The notes under the pieces were generated by a model. That model was not told the origin of the DNA and searched no databases. It saw only the letters and a list, made by a program, of their open reading frames with translations. From positions 1-64,000 of the forward strand of contig JAXCGZ010011658.1 of NCBI GenBank assembly GCA_037179515.1: a stretch of 64,000 nucleotides of DNA. The letters run 5' to 3'. Shown one piece after another: positions 11,826 through 23,210 of the stretch; the stretch's first letter is position 1; each line of letters starts with the position of its first letter. The translations under genes were made by a program, and so were the position numbers. The stretch is from Halocaridina rubra (Eukaryota; Arthropoda; Malacostraca; Decapoda; Atyidae).

Positions 11826-13120
11826 GACGTACTTACCTAATTGTACTTACCTAATTGTGTTTACGGGAAAGAGCCCAAAGCTCGTATCTTCCCGTCTCCT
11901 CATCGGTTCCATTTTATACTTAGCGATACTTATCATACCTGTCCTTAAAACTATGGATTGAGATAGCATTAACTACCTCCTCGCTTAGCCAATTCCAATT
12001 ATCAACTACTCTTACACTGAAAAAGTATTTCCTTACATCCTGCAAACAAGTTTTCTTACAAAGCTTCAAACTATGACCTCTAGTTCTAGAGCCAGCCATA
12101 TCAAAATATCGATCCCTATCCACTCTATCATAACCATGAAGGAATTTAAAGACTGTCACCATATCCACCCTCAATCTTCTAGCTTCGAGTGATGGTAAGT
12201 CTAATTCCCTCAGCCTCTCATCATAACTGAGATTGCGTATTTCTGGCACCAGTTTCGTGGCATGTCTTTGAACTTTTTCAAGATTAGCTATGTTCTTTTT
12301 CAAGTGTGGATTCTAAAAGGGGGCTGCATATTCGAGTTTTAGCCTCACATAGGTTACATAAATATTTCTGAACATTTCCTTGTCCATGTGCCTGAAGGCT
12401 ACCCTTACATTTGATAAGAATGCATATGCTGCCCTTACTATGCCATTTATATGTATTTCTGGAGACAAATCTGCCAGTATGTTTACTCCTAGATCTCTCT
12501 CATTTTCTGTCTCTTGAAGTTGTACTCCAGCCACCGAGTAGTCAAGCTTGGGCCTTCTTGCACTTATATCCATTCTCATTACTTAACATTTTGAAGTACT
12601 GAATTTCATTAGCCACTTTTCTGACCACTCATGCAGACTATTTAAATCTTCCTGAAGTTCTCTACCATTGTTCTCGTTTTTTACTTTCTTCACAATCTTT
12701 GCATCATCTGCAAACATATTCATGAATGAATTTACAGACTCTGGTAGGTCATTTACCTATACATGGAACAAAAGTGGCTCTAAAAACTGAACCCTGTGGA
12801 ACCCCACTACTAACTCTTCTCCATTTAGACACTGAGTGTCTTACTCTAACCCTTTGTTCCCTTCCTTCTAAGTAAGTTTTTATCCATTCCAAGACATTTC
12901 CACCTATTCTAGCCATTGCTTGCAGCTTCCTAATAAGTCTCCCATGTGGAACAGTGTCAAACGCTTTCTGGAAGTCTAGGAATATGCAATCTGCCCAGCC
13001 CTCTCTTTCCTGTAAGATTCGGCTTACCTCATCATAAAATTCTAATAAGTTTGTTACTGTTGATCTGCCTTCTCTGAAGCCTTGTTGCCTCACTGACAAA
13101 AAGTTGAAGGATTCCAAGTG
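11826..13120 (-). repeat. CR1-derived tandem unit 1
   Basis: The 3' third of a CR1-like LINE on the minus strand: RT motif A (FLDFQKAFDTVPH), GVPQGS, then the C-terminal region to SEEVVNAISIHSFKDRYDKY and the 3' UTR. The 5' cut lies at CCAAGTG. Its 3' tail carries GTACTTACCTAATT-type repeats, unlike the other units. The frame is broken at three sites shared by all five units. Confidence 0.93.
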
Positions 13121-14417
13121 TGTGTGTGATTACCTAATTGTGATTACCTAATGGTGTTTACGGGAAAGAGCCCAAAGCTCGTATCTTCCCGTCTCCTCAT
13201 CGGTTCCATTTTATACTTAGTGATACTTATCATACCTGTCCTTAAAACTATGGATTGAGATAGCATTAACTACCTCCTCGCTTAGCCAATTCCAATTATC
13301 AACTACTCTTACACTGAAAAAGTATTTCCTTATATCCTGCAAAGAAGATTTCTTACGAAGCTTCAAACTATGACCTCTAGTTCTAGAGCCAGCCATATCA
13401 AAATATCGATCCCTATCCACTCTATCATAACCATGAAGGAATTTAAAGACTGTCACCATATCCCCCCTCACTCTTCTAGTTTCGAGTGATGGTAAGTCTA
13501 ATTCCCTCAGCCTCTCATCATAACTGAGATTGCGTATTTCTGGCACCAGTTTCGTGGCATGTCTTTGAACTTTTTCAAGAGTAGCTATGTTCTTTTTCAA
13601 GTGTGGATTCTAAAAGGGGGCTGCATATTCGAGTTTTAGCCTCACATAGGTTACATAAATATTTCTGAACATTTCCTTGTCCATGTGCCTGAAGGCTACC
13701 CTTACATTTGATAAGAATGCATATGCTGTCCTTACTATGCCATTTATATGTATTTCTGGAGACAAATCTGCCAGTATGTTTACTCCTAGATCTCTCTCAT
13801 TTTCTGTCTCTTGAAGTTGTACTCCAGCCACCGAGTAGTCAAGCTTGGGCCTTCTTGCACTTATATCCATTCTCATTACTTAACATTTTGAAGTACTGAA
13901 TTTCATTAGCCACTTTTCTGACCACTCATGCAGACTATTTAAATCTTCCTGAAGTTCTCTACCATTGTTCTCGTTTTTTACTTTCTTCACAATCTTTGCA
14001 TCATCTGCAAACATATTCATGAATGAATTTACAGACTCTGGTAGGTCATTTACCTATACATGGAACAAAAGTGGCTCTAAAAACTGAACCTTGTGGAACT
14101 CCACTACTAACTCTTCTCCATTTAGACACTGAGTGTCTTACTCTAACCCTCTGTTCCCTTCCTTCTAAGTAAGTTTTTATCCATTCCAAGACATTTCCAC
14201 CTATTCTAGCCATTGCTTGCAGCTTCCTAATAAGTCTCCCATGTGGAACAGTGTCAAATGCTTTCTGGAAGTCTAGGAATATGCAATCTGCCCAGCCCTC
14301 TCTTTCCTGTAAGATTCGGCTTACCTCATCATAAAATTCTAATAAGTTTGTTACTGTTGATCTGCCTTCTCTGAAGCCTTGTTGCCTCACTGACAAAAAG
14401 TTGAAGGATTCCAAGTG
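13121..14417 (-). repeat. CR1-derived tandem unit 2
   Basis: The same 1297-bp segment as unit 1 with only scattered differences. The tail reads GTGATTACCTAATT, then the variant ATGGTGTTTACGGG. Same 5' cut and same internal stops. Confidence 0.93.
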
Positions 14418-15714
14418 TGTGTGTGATTACCTAATTGTGATTACCTAATGGTACTTACGGGAAAGAGCCCAAAGCTCGTATCTTCCCGTCTCCTCATCGG
14501 TTCCATTTTATACTTAGTGATACTTATCATACCTGTCCTTAAAACTATGGATTGAGATAGCATTAACTACCTCCTCGCTTAGCCAATTCCAATTATCAAC
14601 TACTCTTACACTGAAAAAGTATTTCCTTATATCCTGCAAAGAAGATTTCTTACGAAGCTTCAAACTATGACCTCTAGTTCTAGAGCCAGCCATATCAAAA
14701 TATCGATCCCTATCCACTCTATCATAACCATGAAGGAATTTAAAGACTGTCACCATATCCCCCCTCACTCTTCTAGTTTCGAGTGATGGTAAGTCTAATT
14801 CCCTCAGCCTCTCATCATAACTGAGATTGCGTATTTCTGGCACCAGTTTCGTGGCATGTCTTTGAACTTTTTCAAGATTAGCTATGTTCTTTTTCAAGTG
14901 TGGATTCTAAAAGGGGGCTGCATATTCGAGTTTTAGCCTCACATAGGTTACATAAATATTTCTGAACATTTCCTTGTCCATGTGCCTGAAGGCTACCCTT
15001 ACATTTGATAAGAATGCATATGCTGTCCTTACTATGCCATTCATATGTATTTCTGGAGACAAATCTGCCAGTATGTTTACTCCTAGATCTCTCTCATTTT
15101 CTGTCTCTTGAAGTTGTACTCCAGCCACCGAGTAGTCAAGCTTGGGCCTTCTTGCACTTATATCCATTCTCATTACTTAACATTTTGAAGTACTGAATTT
15201 CATTAGCCACTTTTCTGACCACTCATGCAGACTATTTAAATCTTCCTGAAGTTCTCTACCATTGTTCTCGTTTTTTACTTTCTTCACAATCTTTGCATCA
15301 TCTGCAAACATATTCATGAATGAATTTACAGACTCTGGTAGGTCGTTTACCTATACATGGAACAAAAGTGGCCCTAAAAACTGAACCCTGTGGAACCCCA
15401 CTACTAACTCTTCTCCATTTAGACACTGAGTGTCTTACTCTAACCCTCTGTTCCCTTCCTTCTATGTAAGTTTTTATCCATTCCAAGACATTTCCACCTA
15501 TTCTAGCCATTGCTTGCAGCTTCCTAATAAGTCTCCCATGTGGAACAGTGTCAAACGCTTTCTGGAAGTCTAGGAATATGCAATCTGCCCAGCCCTCTCT
15601 TTCCTGTAAGATTCGGCTTACCTCATCATAAAATTCTAATAAGTTTGTTACTGTTGATCTGCCTTCTCTGAAGCCTTGTTGCCTCACTGACAAAAAGTTG
15701 AAGGATTCCAAGTG
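14418..15714 (-). repeat. CR1-derived tandem unit 3
   Basis: 1297-bp unit; the tail variant is ATGGTACTTACGGG. It is distinguished by a C at 15042 (CATTCATATG in place of CATTTATATG). Confidence 0.93.
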
Positions 15715-17011
15715 TGTGTGTGATTACCTAATTGTGATTACCTAATGGTACTTACGGGAAAGAGCCCAAAGCTCGTATCTTCCCGTCTCCTCATCGGTTC
15801 CATTTTATACTTAGTGATACTTATCATACCTGTCCTTAAAACTATGGATTGAGATAGCATTAACTACCTCCTCGCTTAGCCAATTCCAATTATCAACTAC
15901 TCTTACACTGAAAAAGTATTTCCTTATATCCTGCAAAGAAGATTTCTTACGAAGCTTCAAACTATGACCTCTAGTTCTAGAGCCAGCCATATCAAAATAT
16001 CGATCCCTATCCACTCTATCATAACCATGAAGGAATTTAAAGACTGTCACCATATCCCCCCTCACTCTTCTAGTTTCGAGTGATGGTAAGTCTAATTCCC
16101 TCAGCCTCTCATCATAACTGAGATTGCGTATTTCTGGCACCAGTTTCGTGGCATGTCTTTGAACTTTTTCAAGAGTAGCTATGTTCTTTTTCAAGTGTGG
16201 ATTCTAAAAGGGGGCTGCATATTCGAGTTTTAGCCTCACATAGGTTACATAAATATTTCTGAACATTTCCTTGTCCATGTGCCTGAAGGCTACCCTTACA
16301 TTTGATAAGAATGCATATGCTGCCCTTACTATGCCATTTATATGTATTTCTGGAGACAAATCTGCCAGTATGTTTACTCCTAGATCTCTCTCATTTTCTG
16401 TCTCTTGAAGTTGTACTCCAGCCACCGAGTAGTCAAGCTTGGGCCTTCTTGCACTTATATCCATTCTCATTACTTAACATTTTGAAGTATTGAATTTCAT
16501 TAGCCACTTTTCTGACCACTCATGCAGACTATTTAAATCTTCCTGAAGTTCTCTACCATTGTTCTCGTTTTTTACTTTCTTCACAATCTTTGCATCATCT
16601 GCAAACATATTCATGAATGAATTTACAGACTCTGGTAGGTCATTTACCTATACATGGAACAAAAGTGGCCCTAAAAACTGAACCCTGTGGAACTCAACTA
16701 CTAACTCTTCTCCATTTAGACACTGAGTGTCTTACTCTAACCCTCTGTTCCCTTCCTTCTAAGTAAATTTTTATCCATTCCAAGACATTTCCACCTATTC
16801 TAGCCATTGCTTGCAGCTTCCTAATAAGTCTCAGATGTGGAACAGTGTCAAACGCTTTCTGGAAGTCTAGGAATATGCAATCTGCCCAGCCCTCTCTTTC
16901 CTGTAAGATTCGGCTTACCTCATCATAAAATTCTAATATGTTTGTTACTGTTGATCTGCCTTCTCTGAAGCCTTGTTGCCTCACTGACAAAAAGTTGAAG
17001 GATTCCAAGTG
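15715..17011 (-). repeat. CR1-derived tandem unit 4
   Basis: 1297-bp unit with tail variant ATGGTACTTACGGG. In its RT region, motif A reads FDTVPHLRL instead of FDTVPHGRL, owing to a CAGATG change near 16832. Confidence 0.93.
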
Positions 17012-18307
17012 TGTGTGTGATTACCTAATTGTGATTACCTAATGGTACTTACGGGAAAGAGCCCAAAGCTCGTATCTTCCCGTCTCCTCATCGGTTCCAT
17101 TTTATACTTAGTGATACTTATCATACCTGTCCTTAAAACTATGGATTGAGATAGCATTAACTACCTCCTCGCTTAGCCAATTCCAATTATCAACTACTCT
17201 TACACTGAAAAAGTATTTCCTTATATCCTGCAAAGAAGATTTCTTACGAAGCTTCAAACTATGACCTCTAGTTCTAGAGCCAGCCATATCAAAATATCGA
17301 TCCCTATCCACTCTATCATAACCATGAAGGAATTTAAAGACTGTCACCATATCCCCCCTCACTCTTCTAGTTTCGAGTGATGGTAAGTCTAATTCCCTCA
17401 GCCTCTCATCATAACTGAGATTGCGTATTTCTGGCACCAGTTTCGTGGCATGTCTTTGAACTTTTTCAAGAGTAGCTATGTTCTTTTTCAAGTGTGGATT
17501 CTAAAAGGGGGCTGCATATTCGAGTTTTAGCCTCACATAGGTTACATAAATATTTCTGAACATTTCCTTGTCCATGTGCCTGAAGGCTACCCTTTCATTT
17601 GATAAGAATGCATATGCTGTCCTTACTATGCCATTTATATGTATTTCTGGAGACAAATCTGCCAGTATGTTTACTCCTAGATCTCTCTCATTTTCTGTCT
17701 CTTGAAGTTGTACTCCAGCCACCGAGTAGTCAAGCTTGGGCCTTCTTGCACTTATATCCATTCTCATTACTTAACATTTTGAAGTATTGAATTTCATTAG
17801 CCACTTTTCTGACCACTCATGCAGACTATTTAAATCTTCCTGAAGTTCTCTACCATTGTTCTCGTTTTTTACTTTCTTCACAATCTTTGCATCATCTGCA
17901 AACATATTCATGAATGAATTTACAGACTCTGGTAGGTCATTTACCTATACATGGAACAAAAGTGACCCTAAAACTGAACCCTGTGGAACTCAACTACTAA
18001 CTCTTCTCCATTCAGACACTGAGTGTCTTACTCTAACCCTCTGTTCCCTTCCTTCTAAGTAAGTTTTTATCCATTCCAAAACATTTCCACCTATTCTAGC
18101 CATTGCTTGCAGCTTCCTAATAAGTCTCCCATGTGGAACAGTGTCAAACGCTTTCTGGAAGTCTAGGAATATGCAATCTGCCCAGCCCTCTCTTTCCTGT
18201 AAGATTCGGCTTACCTCATCATAAAATTCTAATACGTTTGTTACTGTTGATCTGCCTTCTCTGAAGCCTTGTTGCCTCACTGACAAAAAGTTGAAGGATT
18301 CCAAGTG
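17012..18307 (-). repeat. CR1-derived tandem unit 5
   Basis: 1296 bp: a one-base deletion in the CCCTAAAAACTG run (CCCTAAAACTG near 17968) makes it one shorter than the others. It joins the 3' tail of the larger CR1 copy at 18308. Confidence 0.93.
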
Positions 18308-18526
18308 TGTGTGTGATTACCTAATTGTGATTACCTAATTGTGTTTACGGGAAAGAGCCCAAAGCTCGTATCTTCCCGTCTCCTCATCGGTTCCATTTTA
18401 TACTTAGTGATACTTATCATACCTGTCCTTAAAACTATGGAATGAGATAGCATTAACTACCTCCTTGCTTAGCCAATTCCAATTATCAACTACTCTTACA
18501 ATGAAAAAGTATTTCCTTACATCCTT

Positions 18527-19485
18527 CCTTACATTCTTCTACTCTTAACTCCGATTTGCAGAGAGTATCTGAATGGGGCACTCAAAATTTAGTTAAATTC
18601 AATGCCTCCAAGACACAGTTTCTGGCTATCTCTTTATCTTCTTCTCCTCCTGATAACCCTATTGTCTTCGAAACTAATGAAATTTACCCTCTTAACTCTA
18701 TCAATATATTAGGTATCCATATAGCCTCTAACTTGTCTTGGAGGAATCACATAATCCAAATTTCTAAATCTTCATCCAAAAAATTGGGGGGTTTGTTTCG
18801 TTTTCGTTATTACTTTTCCTCATTGCAGTTACTTAAAATTTACAAAGGTCTTATCCGCCCCTGCTTAGAATACTGCTCACACATCTGGGGTGCTTCTTCC
18901 TTTACTTATCTTCTCGATAGGGTTCAATCGAAGGCAGTCAGACTCATTAATGATCCTTCTCTTACTTCTAACCTGGATTCTCTCTCTCTTCGCCGTAAGG
19001 TATCTTCCCTTTCTCTTTTTTATCGCTACTACTTCCATCGCTGCTCTGATGAGTTGGTGAGTTGCATCCCTCCTCCACTGCCGAGGCCACATAACACTCG
19101 CCAAGCGGCCTCATCTCACAGGTACTGTGTGGAGATTTGTAGCTCGCGGATTGGTCGGTGCAGCGACTGCTTCTTCCCATCTACCTCCAGACTCTGGAAC
19201 TCTCTTCCTCCTTCTGTCTTTCCTAGCTCTTATGACCTTTCATCCTTCAAAAAGCAGATCTATCGTCATCTCAGAGCCTAGTCCTCCATATCTCTGGGTC
19301 CTCTTTACTTTGACTGTTTTTTTCTGTCTGTCGTTTTCCTTTGTGTGACATTACCTCACCTCTGCCTTGCCCTTAACTTTTTCTTTTCCTTCGTCTTGGT
19401 ATTTTCTCGTGCCCGGGCCTTTGTTGATGAGGGCAGTTTCTGCCTATCCCGGTGTCACACTCTTAAAAAAAAAAAAAAAAAAAAA
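18527..19485 (+). mobile_element. 5'-truncated family J LINE inserted in CR1
   Basis: A 3' portion of a non-LTR element in the opposite orientation. It encodes the end of the RT and a C-terminal region (VKFNASKTQFLAISL to WNSLPPSVFPSS and FKKQIYRHLRA), followed by a ~180-bp 3' UTR ending TGTCACACTCTT and 21 A. No target duplication is seen. About 8 bp of the CR1 sequence (TGCAAAGA) appear to be lost at the site. Confidence 0.82.
18556..19281 (+). pseudogene. Family J LINE RT C-terminal fragment
   Basis: 241 open codons. It holds the segment after the RT catalytic motifs: ILGIHIASNLSWRNHI, then IYKGLIRPCLEYCSHIWG and RRKVSSLSLFYRYYF. The catalytic motifs themselves are missing because of 5' truncation, so it cannot act alone. 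Homologous to the more degenerate copy at 44885-46590. The first M is not a natural start. Confidence 0.75.
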
Positions 19486-20054
19486 GTTTTCTTATGAAGC
19501 TTCAAACTATGACCTCTAGTTCTAGAGCCAGCCATATCAAAATATCGATCCCTATCCACTCTATCATAACCATGAAGGAATTTAAAGCCTGTCACCATAT
19601 CCCCCCTCACTCTTCTAGCTTCGAGTGATGGTAAGTCTAATTCCCTCAGCCTCTCATCATAACTGAGATTGCGTATTTCTGGCACCAGTTTCGTGGCATG
19701 TCTTTGAACTTTTTCAAGCTTAGCTATGTGCTTTTTCAAGTGCGGATTCCAAAAGGGGGCTGCATATTCGAGTTTTGGCCTCACATAGGTTACATAAATA
19801 TTTCTGAACATTTCCTTGTCCATGTGCCTGAAGGCTACCCTTACATTTGATAAGAATGCATATGCTGCCCTTACTATGCCATTTATATGTATTTCTGGAG
19901 ACAAATCTGCCAGTATGTTTACTCCTAGATCTCTCTCATTTTCTGTCTCTTGAAGTTGTACTCCAGCCACCGAGTAGTCAAGCTTGGGCCTTCTTTCACT
20001 TGTACCCATTCTCATTACCTTACATTTTGAAGTATTGAATTTCATTAGCCACTT
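19486..20054 (-). pseudogene. CR1-like ORF2, C-terminal domain (cut by an insertion)
   Basis: Continues the frame after the [23 protein letters not shown], then PFWNPHLKKHIAKLEKVQRH and FDMAGSRTRGHSLKL. It is cut at 19486 by the poly-A end of the inserted LINE. The last coding part (FSVRVVDNWNWLSEE) lies beyond the insertion, at about 18400-18526. Confidence 0.8.
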
Positions 20055-20057
20055 TTC

Positions 20058-21428
20058 TCACCACTCATGCAGATTATTTAGATCCTCCTGAAGTTCTCTA
20101 CCATTGTTCTCGTTTTTTACTTTCTTCACAATCTTTGCATCATCTGCAAACATATTCATGAATGAATTTACAGACTCTGGTAGGTCATTTACATATACAA
20201 GGAACAAAAGTGGCCCTAAAACTGAACCCTGTGGAACTCCACTACTAACTCTTCTCCATTCAGACACTGAGTGTCTTACTCTAACCCTCTGTTCCCTTTC
20301 TTCTAAGTAAGTTTTTATCCATTCCAAAACATTTCCACCTATTCTAGCCATTGCTTGCAGCTTCCTAATAAGTCTCCTATGTGGAACAGTGTCAAACGCT
20401 TTCTGGAAGTCTAGGAATATGCAATCTGCCCAGCCCTCTCTTTCCTGTAAGATTTGGCTTACCTCATCATAAAATTCTAATAAGTTTGTTACTGTTGATC
20501 TACCTTCTCTGAAGCCATGTTGCCTCACTGACAAAAAGTTGAGGGATTCCAAGTGAAGAGAGATATGTTTCCTTAGTAGTTTCTCCATAATTTTGCAAAC
20601 TATGCTGGTCAAGGAAACTGGTCTATAGTTCAGAGCCGTATCCCTCCTTCCCTTTTTGAAGATAGGTATCACATTTGCTTGTTTCCAGCATCTTGGAATC
20701 TCCCCCGACTCCAGTGACTCCTTAAATATGATACTTAGTGCCACTGATATTGTGTTTGCGCATTTTTTAAGCACATGAGGGGATATGTCATCAGGACCTG
20801 TAGTTTTATGAACATCTAAATCCATCAGCGCTTTGCATACCTCTGTGGCTGTAAGGTTGATGTTCTCTAATACCGGCCCTTGAGCTTCTATCACTGCAAT
20901 CTGAGGGGGTGAGGTATTTTCTACTGTAAATTCTGACTGAAACTCTTTGTTCAATTCTTTGCAGATCTCTTCATCCGTCTCAGTGATGCTTCCATCCGCT
21001 CTCTTTAGCCTTAAAACCTGTTCTTTTACCTTCAGTTTTCCTCTGATAAAGCTGTGGAAAAGCTTGGGATTTTCTTTAGCCTTCCTGGTGATGTCCCTCT
21101 CATAGTCTCTCTCTGCCTCTCTCCTTTTACTTAGGTAGTCATTTCTAGCTCTTTTGTAGGTTTGCCAGGCATTTATGTTTTTTCTCCTCCTATACCTTTT
21201 CCAGCATTTGTCTCTCCACTCCTTAGCTCTTTTACACCCATTATCGAACCATTTCTTTCTGGCATGAATTACACCTATTTTGGTGACAGGTATGCAGCAA
21301 TCTACTATCTTCCCATATTTCTCACAAAAGATGTCATACATTTCTTGTACAGATTTGTTGTAAAATAAGGTTCTCCAGTCAATAACTGCAAAAAGCAGTG
21401 CCTCTACTCTCAGGAAGAATATCTTCAA
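20058..21428 (-). pseudogene. CR1-like ORF2, linker and reverse transcriptase
   Basis: 456 codons on the minus strand. Visible motifs: KTTGPDDISPHVLK, NYRPVSLTSIVCKIMEK, HGFREGRSTVTNLLEF, motif A FLDFQKAFDTVPH, GVPQGSVLGPLLFLVYVNDL and motif C FADDAK. The reading frame ends at a TGA immediately after LHEW. The tandem units have TCA (Ser) there, so this is a point nonsense mutation in a copy that otherwise has an intact catalytic core. Confidence 0.85.
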
Positions 21429-22160
21429 TGATATACTCCATCAACAACACACAGTGGTCACTCTTTCCAATTGGTGGTTCATACTCAATATTTTCAATAT
21501 CCAACACATTATCTGTGAACACTAGATCAAGTAGTGATGGCTCATCCCCACCCCTGGCCCTTGTTGGTTCCATTACATGTTGGTGTAGGAAATTCCCTTG
21601 TACACAATCTAGGAATCTTGCCCCGAATGAGTCCTCACCACTGTGTGGGTCAAGATTTATCCAATCTATCTCTTTATGATTAAAGTCTCCCATAATCAAA
21701 ATCCTACATTTTTTTTCCCGTGCCATGTTAACAACTGAGTTTATGACTTCAATAGTACCTATATGACTTTCCTCATAAACTTCAAGCCTATTTTGGTTCC
21801 TTGGTGGGTTGTATATAACAGTTATTATAATGCTCTCTGACCCAGTATTTATGCGAGCAACAAGAAATTCCTTGAACTCACTTTCTATAGCCAAGTTTAT
21901 TTCTTCGACTTGAATCCTTTCACTTATGAGCAGTGCTATCCCTCCACCAGTCCTCTCAGATCTTTCAACCCTTAGTATTCTGAAACCCTTAGGAAAAACT
22001 GTGACACTGTTTATGTCCTCACTCAACTTAGTCTCTGTAATTGCTACTATATCTGCCTTACTGTTGTGAATCCTATCTTTTAATTCTACTGCCTTACCAG
22101 CTAATCCATCAGCATTTGTGTATAACAATCTTAATGAGGCCCCATCCCCTGATCTTCTGT
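21379..22160 (-). pseudogene. CR1-like ORF2, endonuclease domain
   Basis: Apurinic-type endonuclease with all usual motifs: LLYTNADGL, ITETKL, VIYNPPRN, GDFNHKEIDW, SLLDLVFTDN and SDHCVLL. It nicks target DNA to prime reverse transcription. The annotated M at 22128 is a TTG codon; the frame stays open upstream across the ORF1 stop, so no in-frame ATG clearly marks the start. The frame ends at 21379, near a frameshift and probable small deletion before the linker. The domain itself looks intact. Confidence 0.82.
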
Positions 22161-23210
22161 CATTATCTTCTTTATCTCCCCTTTGTCTGGAAGAACTCTG
22201 TAATGAAAATTTTTCTTCTCTTCTTCATTTCTTTCATCATTTAACTTTCTTGCCTCTTGCAACAAGTTTTTGATCTTTCCCATCTCTTCCTGTGTTCTGT
22301 ATCGTCTAATGAACACTTCTTTGAATTCTTGAAGGTCTTTTAGACTTTTTTTTCTCAACAATATTTCCCTACATGTTTCCCCTCTCTCAAAGGTTACTTT
22401 TGTTGGTCTCGGCTTTCCTTCCCTCGAATAGTTACCTAGTTGGTGTATGTTCACAATATCCTCAGGACCACAAACTACTCCAAGTTTTCTTATCAGGTCT
22501 ACAACCCTAGCTTTATTTTCTTCAAGCCTCCCCTGCCATGTTGGCTCCTGGGACTCGCTTATGCCTGAGATTACCACTGTCTTCTCCTTATCAAGTGCCT
22601 GTCTGATGAGTGGGTTTGCCCTTTCCATCACAACGTCTTTCATTTTTTCGATTACTGTCTCTTTATAGTCAACTGTTTGTATGTTTTCCAGTGCCACCAC
22701 CTTTACGGCCTCCTTTACTGCCACATTCCCCTTTAGTGCATCAGCAAAGGAAGTTTTCATGGCATCATTTTCCATATTCAGCTCCTGGAGCTCTTTTGTG
22801 AACTGTTCAATGTTTTCCTTAATCTGGACATTCCAAGCAGCAATCTCGTCTCTCTCAGAAGAGAGCAGTGAACTAACATCTAATTCCTTTAGGTTGTCAT
22901 TCAGCTGTTTGTTTTTATCTTCTTGTTTAGAAAGTCTAGATTCTAGTTGACTCTGTTCCCCTTCCAGCTTGTTTATTCTTTTTTCTAGTTCCTTTCTCTC
23001 CTGCCCTTGTGCTTTATTTGCTTCCTCCAAAGATCTTATTTGCTCTCTGAGTGTTTCATTCTCTTTCATTTCTCCATCCATATTCCGAATTTTATCATCA
23101 AGGCTTATAACCATTTCCTCTAAATTTTTTATTTTCTGCTTGAGTCTCCTGATTGCTACCCCTCCTACCGACCCATGGATGGGAGAGGTTTGGGACAGAG
23201 ATGGCGTCAT
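22131..23210 (-). CDS. CR1-like LINE ORF1 protein
   Basis: An open frame of 359 codons beginning MTPSLSQTSPIHG. Residues about 20-110 form a coiled coil rich in Lys, Glu, Leu and Gln. The C-terminal half contains VVISGISESQEPTWQ, then KLGVVCGPEDIVNIHQLG and KPRPTKVTF, resembling the RNA-binding region of LINE ORF1 proteins that coat the element RNA. No stop or frameshift is visible. It ends with TAA inside the start of ORF2, so the two frames overlap slightly. Confidence 0.82.
   Translation of the reverse strand: MTPSLSQTSPIHGSVGGVAIRRLKQKIKNLEEMVISLDDKIRNMDGEMKENETLREQIRSLEEANKAQGQERKELEKRINKLEGEQSQLESRLSKQEDKNKQLNDNLKELDVSSLLSSERDEIAAWNVQIKENIEQFTKELQELNMENDAMKTSFADALKGNVAVKEAVKVVALENIQTVDYKETVIEKMKDVVMERANPLIRQALDKEKTVVISGISESQEPTWQGRLEENKARVVDLIRKLGVVCGPEDIVNIHQLGNYSREGKPRPTKVTFERGETCREILLRKKSLKDLQEFKEVFIRRYRTQEEMGKIKNLLQEARKLNDERNEEEKKNFHYRVLPDKGEIKKIMTEDQGMGPH

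Noticed and set aside
12411..17790. Five repeated 63-codon plus-strand ORFs
   Set aside because: Shadows of the minus-strand CR1 coding region, repeated with the tandem units.
11826..18307. The direct repeats considered as a CRISPR-like array
   Set aside because: Units are 1.3 kb of LINE coding sequence with no spacers; the genome is eukaryotic.
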